DNA of 64,000 nucleotides from Armatimonadota bacterium (GTDB lineage: Bacteria; Armatimonadota; UBA10988), in the NCBI GenBank assembly GCA_016235455.1, contig JACRKZ010000093.1, positions 1-64,000 of the forward strand. The letters run 5' to 3'. The notes beneath the pieces were generated by a model. That model saw nothing but the letters and a program-made list of their open reading frames with translations, did not search any database and was not told the origin of the DNA. Positions 9,120 to 17,210 of the stretch are shown in pieces. Position numbers and translations under genes: made by a program. Every line of letters starts with the position of its first letter. Within the stretch, counting starts at the first letter, position 1.

Positions 9120-9162
9120 TTGACACCTGACCCGCGATTCTGGCATCCTTTAGGAAACCTAA
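9120..9162 (+). promoter_or_regulatory. putative MarR-operon promoter and operator
   Basis: A consensus -35 TTGACA sits at 9120-9125, with a weak -10 CATCCT at 9144-9149. It is followed at once by the perfect palindrome TTAGG-AAA-CCTAA (9150-9162), 10 bases before the marR start. The position fits autorepression by the MarR protein, which would also control the efflux genes. The -10 is poor, so the promoter part is tentative; the palindrome is directly visible. Confidence 0.55.
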
Positions 9163-9172
9163 TAGTTGCGGG

Positions 9173-9664
9173 ATGCACATGTCTCAATCCGAGCCAAATC
9201 CAGACCGGGTGGTTGCCCCTCGCTACCGCGAGGCGGAGTTGGTGATGGATGCGGTGTTCGCGACGATGGGTTTGATGCGGACCGAGATGCGTCGGCGCCA
9301 TCAGGGCGAGGTTTCGATGTCGCAGTTCCCCATACTGCGCACGCTGGCCAAGCAGCCGGGCGTGTCGTTGGGTGAGCTGGCGGAACGGTTGGGGCTGCGG
9401 CCGCCCACTGTTTCGAGGCTTGTCGATGACCTGGTGGCGCGTGGCTGGGTGCAGCGGACGCAGTCGACGTCGGATCGGCGGTCGGTGGCGTTGAGCCTGA
9501 CCGAGGCTGGCGACGAGATGATGCGCGAGGGACGCCGTGCCGGGCTGCTGAAGCTGGCCGAGCGCCTGTCCGCGCTGGACGATGACGAGGCGGCCCGGCT
9601 GGTGGCCGCGGCGGGTTCACTGCGGCGGGCCGTGGTGGGCGTTGAGAACGAGCGAGGAGAGTGA
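9173..9664 (+). CDS. MarR-family transcriptional regulator
   Basis: A 163-residue winged-helix regulator. The core LGELAERLGLRPPTVSRLVD is the helix-turn-helix recognition unit, followed by the wing with DRRSVALSLTEAG, and long N- and C-terminal helices for dimerisation. MarR proteins usually repress neighbouring efflux genes and release DNA on binding phenolic or oxidant ligands. It is the first gene of an efflux operon and is preceded by a palindrome that could be its operator. The ATG at 9179 is an equally good start, since the GCGGG sequence is better spaced from it. Confidence 0.92.
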   Translation: MHMSQSEPNPDRVVAPRYREAELVMDAVFATMGLMRTEMRRRHQGEVSMSQFPILRTLAKQPGVSLGELAERLGLRPPTVSRLVDDLVARGWVQRTQSTSDRRSVALSLTEAGDEMMREGRRAGLLKLAERLSALDDDEAARLVAAAGSLRRAVVGVENERGE

Positions 9665-9680
9665 CCGTGCTGCTCAAGGG

Positions 9681-11021
9681 GTGGCGCCGACGGGTGTCGC
9701 GCCACCTGTGGCCGCGATCACCGCGGAGGCGGCCAAGCCGGTGGCCGGCGATGGCGTGGTTCGTGTCAATCTGGCCCAGGCGCTGAAGCTGGGGCTGGCC
9801 CACGACCGTGATGTGCGCTCCAGCGCCTACGACGCGGCGAGCGCTCGCGCCTCGGTCACCCAGGCCTGGTCGGTCTACCACCCGCAAGTGAGTTTTGATG
9901 CGTCGGCGCGCCTCTTCGACTCGGCGCGCACGGGCATCACCAGCGGCGCCGGCGCGGCGGCCACCAACAGCTACGACGTGAGCCTGACGGTGACGCAGTT
10001 GCTGTTCGACCTGGGCCAGGGCCTGTTCGACGTCTACCGCTCGCGCGAGCTGGCCAAGGTGGCCAGCTTCAACGAGTTCACCACCGCGTTGAGCGCGGCG
10101 CAGCGCATCTACGGCGACTTCTACGATGTGCTACGCACCGGCGCGCTGGAGACGCTGCAGCGTGAGGTGCTGGCCCAGGCCACGCGCCAGCGGCAGCAGG
10201 CCACGGCGCTGTTCGAGTCGGGCAAGGGCTCGCGGCTCGACGTGACCCGCTCCACGGTGGCCGAGAGCAACAGCAAGGTCGACCTGGAAGTCACCGCCAA
10301 CGCCTCGCGCGAGGCACTGGCCCGGCTGCGGCGCGACCTCGGTCTGGCGCCGGCTACGCCGCTCGAGGTCAACGAAGCGACGGTCGTGCCGACGGTGGAC
10401 GTGGAGTTGGTGAAGGCGCTGGGCCTGGGCGAGAAGAGGCCCACGGTGTTGGCCGCCGAGGCCCAGACCAAGGCGCAGCGACATGCGCTGGACAGTGCGC
10501 GCATCGCGCGCTGGGCCTCGTTCCAAGTGACCGGCAGCTACGACTACTACCTGAAGAGCAGCCGCGACGTGAGCAGTGAGTATGTGCTGGGCGCGTCGGT
10601 GTCGGTGCCCCTGTGGGACGGGCAGAGCGGTAAGTCGGCCGAGACGCGGGCCAAGCTGTCGTGGCTGCGGGCCGGCGAGCAGTTGCTCAAGGAGCGCGAG
10701 CAGGTGCGGCTCGATATCGAGCAGGCGCACTTGTCCAACCGCGATGCCACCGACCGGCTGACCTCGGCCGAGCGGGCCTCGGGGCTGGCGGCGGAGAGTC
10801 TGCTGCAGACCGAGGAGAGCTACCGGCTCGGCTCGGCGAGTCTGCTGGACGTGGGCGATGCCCGCACGGAGTACCAGCGCGCGGAGAGCAATCGCATCAC
10901 CGCGCGGTTGGATAGGGATTTGGCGGCTTTGAACCTGATGGTGGCTGTGGGCCGGCTGCCGTTGACGGATGCGGCGCTCGCCGCGACCACCGGTGACGTG
11001 GCCAAGGAGACGGGTCGATGA
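9681..11021 (+). CDS. TolC-like outer-membrane efflux protein (N-terminus uncertain)
   Basis: About 446 residues with the duplicated TolC pattern of long amphipathic helices: LAQALKLGLAHDRDVRSSAY at the start and ESYRLGSASLLDVGDARTEY near the end. It would form the outer-membrane duct for the adaptor and permease encoded next. The stop overlaps the adaptor start (ATGA). The start is a problem. The best ribosome site (GAGGAG, 9653-9658) points to GTG at 9661 or 9667, both in a different frame. The open frame from GTG 9681 begins with APTGVAPPVAAI and has no signal peptide. A frameshift or small deletion near 9,670-9,720 is likely. Confidence 0.85.
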   Translation: MAPTGVAPPVAAITAEAAKPVAGDGVVRVNLAQALKLGLAHDRDVRSSAYDAASARASVTQAWSVYHPQVSFDASARLFDSARTGITSGAGAAATNSYDVSLTVTQLLFDLGQGLFDVYRSRELAKVASFNEFTTALSAAQRIYGDFYDVLRTGALETLQREVLAQATRQRQQATALFESGKGSRLDVTRSTVAESNSKVDLEVTANASREALARLRRDLGLAPATPLEVNEATVVPTVDVELVKALGLGEKRPTVLAAEAQTKAQRHALDSARIARWASFQVTGSYDYYLKSSRDVSSEYVLGASVSVPLWDGQSGKSAETRAKLSWLRAGEQLLKEREQVRLDIEQAHLSNRDATDRLTSAERASGLAAESLLQTEESYRLGSASLLDVGDARTEYQRAESNRITARLDRDLAALNLMVAVGRLPLTDAALAATTGDVAKETGR

Positions 11022-13357
11022 AGCGGTTTGTAGGGCAATACAAGTGGGTGATTGGCACGGTGGTGCTGGTCGGTCTGAGCATCGGTGTGCTGCGCATGCG
11101 CCAGACCGCCGAGACGGCGCCAGCCGCCGCGCCGACCACCGCATCGGTGACGCGGGGCACGATCAAGGCCACCGTGGTGGCCACGGGCGCCATTCAGCCG
11201 GAGACCTCGGTCGACGTGAAGGCCAACGCCGGTGGTGAGGTGACCTCGCTGCTGGTGGACGTGGGCGATGTGGTCAAGGCGGGCGACCTGCTCTGCACCA
11301 TCGATCCCACCGACAGCCAGACCACGGTGCGCACCTCACGCGCCGACCTGACCTCGTCCCAGGCCCAGGTCTCGCAGGCCCGAGCGGCCGACTCGCTCGA
11401 CCGCATGACCCTGCCCGCCAAGGTGACCGATGCGGTGGAAGCGATCAAGGCATCGCGTGCCAAGCTGCGGTCAGCCGAAGAGAACCTGCGCCTGGCCCAG
11501 AGCACGGCCGCCACCGACATCGACAGCGCCAGCCAGGATCTGCTCATCGCCAACGTGCGGGCCAACCGCGCCGGCACGTCGCTGACCATGGGCGAAGGCT
11601 CGGCCGATGCGCAACTACGCCAGGCGCTGCAGCAGCGCGAGCAGGCGGCGGCCAGCGTGGCCCAGGCGGAGGCGACGCTGTCGCTGGCCAAGGACGAGTA
11701 CGCGACCGGCTTGGAGAGCGCCCATCAGACCCGCGCCTCAGCGGCGGCGCGTCTGGAGCGCGCGCGGTTGGGTGCGTCGACCACGCCGGCCGGCGCCGAC
11801 GCCGGTGTGCGTCAGGCCGAGGCGTCGTTGGCTCAGGCCAGGCAGCGGCTCACGCGCCTGACCAGCGCCACTCAGCCCAGCGCCTCCGCCAGCGCCGAAG
11901 GCGACTACGAGTCCGCCAAGGTCAGTCTGTCGGCTGCTGAAGCCGAGCTCAAGCGCCAGCGCGAGCTGTTCGCCAAGGGCTACGTGCCGTACACCGCGGT
12001 CGAAGGCGCCGAGACGGCGTTGGCCGCGGCGCGCGCCAAGAGCCAGGCGGCCAGTGAAACCTGGAAGAACCTGCGCAATTCGCAGTCGGCCGACCGCAGC
12101 GAGGCCGAGGCGGCCGTGGCGCAAGCCGAGGCCTCGTTGGCCCAGGCCAAGGAGACGCAGCGCGCGTCAGGCACCACCAAGTACGATGTGGCCGATGCCG
12201 AGGCGACGCTGAACTCGGCCGACCAGTCGCTGAAGTTGGCCGAGGCCGGGCAGAAGACGGTGCAGATGCGCACCGAGCAGCTGCGGTCGGCCAAGTCGGC
12301 CCTGGCCAGCGCCGAGGCTGGCGTGCAGGCGGCGCAGTCGCAGATGCTCGACGTCAAGCGACTGGGCAACGACGTGACCGAAGCGGGCTATACGGCCAAG
12401 CGCAGCGAGATCGCCAAGGCGCAGGCCGAGGCGAGCCGGCGCACGATCGAGATGCGCAGCGCGGATGTCGACGCGGCGCGGGCCGCGCTCAGGCAGGCCG
12501 AGGCGCAGCTCACGCAGGTCTACGCCCAGCGCTTCAAGCTGGCCCAGAACCGCGGCGCGGTGACCCAAGCGGCAGCCTCCGTGGTGCGCAACGAGGCGCA
12601 GGTGTTCAACGCCGAAAAGCAGTTGCGCGACACGATCATCCGCGCGCCGCGCGACGGCGTGGTCATCGACCGCTCGGTGGAAGAGGGCACGATCATCTCC
12701 TCGGGTCGCAGCAGCGTGACCGAGGGCACCAAGATCCTGACCCTGGCCGATGTGCGCCAGCTCTACTGCCTCGCGGCAGTGGACGAGAGCGATGTCGGCA
12801 AGGTCTACGCGGGCCAGAAGGCGCAGTTCAAGGTGGAGGCGTTCGGTGACCGGCAGTTCCCGGCCACGGTGCGCAAGGTCTACCCCAAGGGCACCGTCAC
12901 GGCCAACATCACCCAGTTCACCGTGGAGTTGGCCGTCACCAAGACCGAGGTCATGCTGCGGCCTGGCATGTCCGCCGACATCGAGATCCTCACCGAGGAG
13001 CGCCCCAACGTGTTGGTCCTGCCGGCCGAGGCGGTGCGTGAAGGGCCGGGTGGCTTCTATGTCATGATGCCGGGCGCGGCCGGCGCCGGCAAGGCCAAGG
13101 CCAGCGGCGCCAAGTCCAGGAGCGGCGCCGGCGGGACCGGCGGCGCCGGCAAGCCGGCGGAAGACGGCACCAAGGTGCCGATCAAGGTCGGCATCACCAC
13201 CGCCGAGAGCATCGAGATCGTTGAGGGCCTCAAGGAAGGCGACAAAGTGCTGGTGCCAGCCGCGGCAGGCAACGCCAAGGGCGGCGACAAGCAGAGCAAC
13301 AACGAGCAGATGCAAAAGGCTATCAAGATGGGCATGAAGAGCATGGGCGCGAGGTAG
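11018..13357 (+). CDS. MacA/HlyD-type periplasmic adaptor with very long coiled-coil
   Basis: A 779-residue membrane-fusion protein. One N-terminal membrane helix (YKWVIGTVVLVGLSIGVL) is followed by the first lipoyl half (GEVTSLLVDVGDVVKAGDLL). Then about 450 residues of Ala/Glu/Gln-rich heptads form a helical hairpin. The second lipoyl half and beta-barrel follow (DTIIRAPRDGVVIDRSVEEG, LRPGMSADIEILTEE). A Gly/Lys-rich insert lies near residues 690-720. Ordinary MacA is about 370 residues, so this hairpin is far longer and may span a wide periplasm. It links the MacB-like permease to the TolC-like duct. It overlaps the upstream gene by four bases and lies 8 bases before the permease gene. Confidence 0.9.
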   Translation: MKRFVGQYKWVIGTVVLVGLSIGVLRMRQTAETAPAAAPTTASVTRGTIKATVVATGAIQPETSVDVKANAGGEVTSLLVDVGDVVKAGDLLCTIDPTDSQTTVRTSRADLTSSQAQVSQARAADSLDRMTLPAKVTDAVEAIKASRAKLRSAEENLRLAQSTAATDIDSASQDLLIANVRANRAGTSLTMGEGSADAQLRQALQQREQAAASVAQAEATLSLAKDEYATGLESAHQTRASAAARLERARLGASTTPAGADAGVRQAEASLAQARQRLTRLTSATQPSASASAEGDYESAKVSLSAAEAELKRQRELFAKGYVPYTAVEGAETALAAARAKSQAASETWKNLRNSQSADRSEAEAAVAQAEASLAQAKETQRASGTTKYDVADAEATLNSADQSLKLAEAGQKTVQMRTEQLRSAKSALASAEAGVQAAQSQMLDVKRLGNDVTEAGYTAKRSEIAKAQAEASRRTIEMRSADVDAARAALRQAEAQLTQVYAQRFKLAQNRGAVTQAAASVVRNEAQVFNAEKQLRDTIIRAPRDGVVIDRSVEEGTIISSGRSSVTEGTKILTLADVRQLYCLAAVDESDVGKVYAGQKAQFKVEAFGDRQFPATVRKVYPKGTVTANITQFTVELAVTKTEVMLRPGMSADIEILTEERPNVLVLPAEAVREGPGGFYVMMPGAAGAGKAKASGAKSRSGAGGTGGAGKPAEDGTKVPIKVGITTAESIEIVEGLKEGDKVLVPAAAGNAKGGDKQSNNEQMQKAIKMGMKSMGAR

Positions 13358-13365
13358 GGCGTGAG

Positions 13366-14569
13366 ATGAACCCACTAGAGGCACTTCGCATCGCGTTCAG
13401 TGCGCTGAGCGCCAACAAGATGCGCGCGGCATTGACCACGCTGGGTGTGGTCATCGGTGTGGCGGCGGTGATCGCCATGACCGCGCTGGGCCAGGGCGCG
13501 GCCAAGGATGTGCAGGCGCGGCTCAACAAGCTGGGCAGCAACCTGATCTTCGTCGCGCCCGGCCAGGCCGGCCGAGGCCCCATCTTCATGGGCTTCGGCA
13601 GCGCCGACACCCTGTCGCTGGAGAACGCGGAGAAGCTGCGGCGCAGCATGCCCGAGCTGATCGCCGGCGTGGAGGCTGAGGTCAGCTCGAGCGAGCAGGT
13701 CAAGTTCGGCACCTACAGCAGCAACTACCGCATCGTGGGCACGTACAGCGATTACTCGTTCGTACGCAACCCCGACATCGCCGACGGGCGGTTCTTCTCG
13801 CGCTTGGACGAGGAGGCCGCGCGTCGCGTCTGCGTGGTGGGCTCCAACGTGGCCCGCGACGTGATCAAGAGCGGCCGCGCCGTGGGCAAGCGGATCAAGA
13901 TCAAGGGCATCCCCTTCGAGGTGGTGGGTGCGTTGGCCGAGACCGGCGGCTTTGGCCGTCAGGACGACCAGGTGTTCATCCCGCTGCGCACCTTCGTCCA
14001 GCGCATCAACTTCAGGCGCTACGCCTCGAACATCGGTGTGTCGGCGCGCGACGGCAAGAGCTTCGAGGAGGTGCAAGCCGGCATTCGGCGGTTCCTGCGC
14101 CGCGAGCACAAGCTGCGCCCGAGCCAGAAGGACGACTTCTCCATCGCCAGCCAGACCGATATCGCCTCGACGCTGAACGACACGAACCGCATCTTCACCA
14201 TGCTCCTGGCCGGCATCGCCGCCATCTCGCTGGTGGTCGGCGGCATCGGCATCATGAACATCATGCTGGTGACCGTGACAGAACGCACCCGCGAGATCGG
14301 CATCCGCAAGGCACTGGGCGCCCGCAAGCGCGATATCCAGTTGCAGTTCCTCATCGAGAGCTGCGTGCTGAGCATCCTCGGCGGCCTGCTGGGTGTGGCC
14401 ATGGGCCTGGGCACGGCCCACCTCATGCAGACCAAGATGGGCCTGACGGTGGATGTGAAGATGCAGTCGGTGGTGCTGTCGTTCGGCTGCGCCGCGGCCA
14501 TCGGCATCTTCTTCGGCTTCTACCCGGCCAGCCGCGCGGCGGCCCTCGACCCGATCCAGGCACTTCGCT

Positions 14570-14577
<8 letters not shown>
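13366..14577 (+). CDS. MacB-type ABC permease (FtsX domain, no ATPase part)
   Basis: A 403-residue permease. It has an N-terminal membrane helix (ALTTLGVVIGVAAVIAMTAL), a periplasmic MacB-PCD region of about 220 residues, then three helices with the FtsX signature (VVGGIGIMNIMLVTVTERTR, EIGIRKALGARKRDI). It is one half of a MacB-like transporter whose ATPase is a separate gene that overlaps its 3' end by 8 bases. With the adaptor and TolC-like duct it forms a tripartite system for export of drugs, lipids or peptides. The substrate cannot be told from sequence. Confidence 0.93.
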
Positions 14578-15298
<721 letters not shown>

Positions 15299-15354
15299 GC
15301 TGCCTCCGAGCCGCGGGGCAAGGAATGCCGGCGGCGCGGGCGAAGTGAACCGCC

Positions 15355-16032
15355 ATGGAACGTCTAGGTCACCGCGGTGCGCCCAGCCTGGCCACCGAGA
15401 ACACGCTACCCAGCTTCGCCGCGGCCGTGCGCCTGGGCGTCGACGCTGTCGAGCTCGACGTGCAGCTCAGCGCTGACGGGCGGCTCATGGTCATCCATGA
15501 CGACACCGTCGACCGCACCATGCCCGGTAGCGGCCGCGTCGCCGACATGGACTCCGCCGACCTGCTGGCCCTGGGCGTGCCCACCTTCGCATCCGTTCTG
15601 GGCGTGCTGGCGGACCACTGCGGCCTGACCTGCGAACTTAAGGGCCCGGGCACCGGCCCGCCGGCCGTGGCCCACGTGAACGCCGCCGGTCTGTCCGCCA
15701 CCACCGTCTTCACCTCGTTCGACCTCGATCGCGTGACCGCGGTCAAAGCCGCGCAGCCCGCGTTGCGAGTCGGCGGCATCAGTGGTCGGGCCGATGACGA
15801 GCTATTGGAGCGGCTGCTGGCCCTGGGCGCCGAGCTGGCCGACATCCATTGGGCCGCGCTCACCCCTGGGTGGGTCGAGTCGGCGCATGCCGCCGGCCTG
15901 CGCGTGCGCGCCTGTACCGTGAACGACGAGGCCGCCCTGGCCCATGCGCTGGCCGCGGGAGTCGACGGGATCATGAGCGACCGGCCTGATTGGCTGCTCT
16001 CGGCGCTGGCTAGCGCTGCGCAGGGCACCTGA
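15355..16032 (+). CDS. ugpQ: glycerophosphodiester phosphodiesterase
   Basis: A 225-residue TIM-barrel phosphodiesterase. Family residues are all visible: GHRGAPSLATENTLPSF with the catalytic His-Arg and Glu-Asn, VELDVQLSADG, VIHDDTVDRT, CELKGP, and the C-terminal GVDGIMSDRPDW. It hydrolyses glycerophosphodiesters to glycerol 3-phosphate and an alcohol. It lacks a signal peptide, like cytoplasmic UgpQ. Its stop overlaps the start of the RNase HII gene by one base. The gene symbol is by general resemblance to UgpQ rather than proven orthology. Confidence 0.92.
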   Translation: MERLGHRGAPSLATENTLPSFAAAVRLGVDAVELDVQLSADGRLMVIHDDTVDRTMPGSGRVADMDSADLLALGVPTFASVLGVLADHCGLTCELKGPGTGPPAVAHVNAAGLSATTVFTSFDLDRVTAVKAAQPALRVGGISGRADDELLERLLALGAELADIHWAALTPGWVESAHAAGLRVRACTVNDEAALAHALAAGVDGIMSDRPDWLLSALASAAQGT

Positions 16033-16739
16033 TGGCCACGAACGTAGCCATGCCGACCTGCGAACACGAGTCGGCGCTCATCGCCGACGGGCTGCACATC
16101 GTGGCCGGCATCGACGAAGCCGGCCGCGGGCCGCTGGCCGGGCCGGTGGTGGCGGCAGCGGTGGTGCTGCCGCCGGGGCTGGTGATACCCGGCCTGACCG
16201 ACAGCAAGAAGCTCGACGCCGCAGCGCGGGATCGGCTGTTCGACGTCATCGGCGAGTCGGCGCAGGCGGTGGGTGTAGGTCGCTGCGAGGCTGACGAAAT
16301 CGATCAACTCAACATCCTGCGCGCCACGCTGACCGCGATGCGCCGCGCACTCGACTCCCTGGGCCTGGCCGTAGACGCCGTGCTGATCGACGGCAACCAG
16401 CGCCTGCCGGGCCTGGCCTGCCACCAAGTGACGCTGGTCAAGGGCGACTCGCGCAGCATGTCCATCGCCGCGGCGAGCATAGTCGCCAAAGTCACGCGTG
16501 ACCGCGAGATGTGCCGACTCGACACATCGTACCCGGGCTATGGATTCGCGGGGCACAAGGGCTATCCGGCGCCATCGCACCTTGCCGCGCTGAGCGAGCT
16601 GGGTCCGTGCCCGGTCCATCGGCGCAGTTTCGGCCCGGTGCGCGCGCTGCTGGCCGATCCGCCGCCGCTGCCGCCCGCGCGGAGTCGGGGCGCCTCGGCC
16701 ACTCAGTTGTCGCTGTTCGAGAACGACGATGCGCGGTAG
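16032..16739 (+). CDS. rnhB: ribonuclease HII
   Basis: A 235-residue endonuclease that nicks the RNA strand of RNA-DNA hybrids and removes single ribonucleotides from DNA. The signature GIDEAGRGPLAGPVVAAAVV carries D28 and E29, and DSKKLDAAARDRLF follows. The third Asp is in DAVLIDGNQ, and the C-terminal metal Asp in IVAKVTRDREM. The 3' end overlaps the yraN start by 11 bases; rnhB-yraN is a widely conserved pairing. A proline-rich C-terminal extension (PPPLPPARSRGA) is not part of the fold. Confidence 0.96.
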   Translation: MATNVAMPTCEHESALIADGLHIVAGIDEAGRGPLAGPVVAAAVVLPPGLVIPGLTDSKKLDAAARDRLFDVIGESAQAVGVGRCEADEIDQLNILRATLTAMRRALDSLGLAVDAVLIDGNQRLPGLACHQVTLVKGDSRSMSIAAASIVAKVTRDREMCRLDTSYPGYGFAGHKGYPAPSHLAALSELGPCPVHRRSFGPVRALLADPPPLPPARSRGASATQLSLFENDDAR

Positions 16740-17121
16740 GAGAGGCCCATCGCGCGGGCAACTGCTGGGTCGCCGGGCCGAGCGGGCGGTGGCCTGGCGG
16801 CTGTTCTGGCGCGGGTACCGGCTGTTGGCCCACAACTGGCGCTGCGCGTTGGGCGAGATCGACCTCGTGGCCCGCCATCGCGGCCAACTGGTGGTCATCG
16901 AGGTCAAGGCGCGACTCAGTGAAGACCGCCTGCCGCCCGAGGCGCAAGTGGGTCGCGAGAAGCAATGGCGGCTCTGCCGGCTGTTGGATGCTTACCGTCG
17001 GGCGCATAACATGTGGCAGGTGCCCTGTCGTTTCGATGTCGCCGCCGTGGTGCTCGACGAGCGGGGCCGAGTACGCGAGTTGCGGCTCTGGCAGGATGCG
17101 TTCGAGTACCAGGACGCGTGA
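16729..17121 (+). CDS. yraN: YraN/UPF0102 family putative endonuclease-fold protein
   Basis: A 130-residue protein of UPF0102. The core GEIDLVARHRGQLVVIEVKAR matches the restriction-endonuclease-like motif of this family, with the E, D and E-x-K set in place. A conserved N-terminal helix (GRRAERAVAWRLFWRGYRLL) precedes it. The family often lies next to rnhB, as here, where it overlaps the end of that gene by 11 bases. A role in DNA repair or recombination is suspected for the family but has not been settled. Confidence 0.93.
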   Translation: MRGRRGPSRGQLLGRRAERAVAWRLFWRGYRLLAHNWRCALGEIDLVARHRGQLVVIEVKARLSEDRLPPEAQVGREKQWRLCRLLDAYRRAHNMWQVPCRFDVAAVVLDERGRVRELRLWQDAFEYQDA

Positions 17122-17210
17122 ACGGTCGGCCGCCGGGCAGAGGACGTGGACCTCGACAGCTCACCAGCACGAGCCTCGAGGGTGTGGTGGGGGATCGATT
17201 GGGTAGCCCC

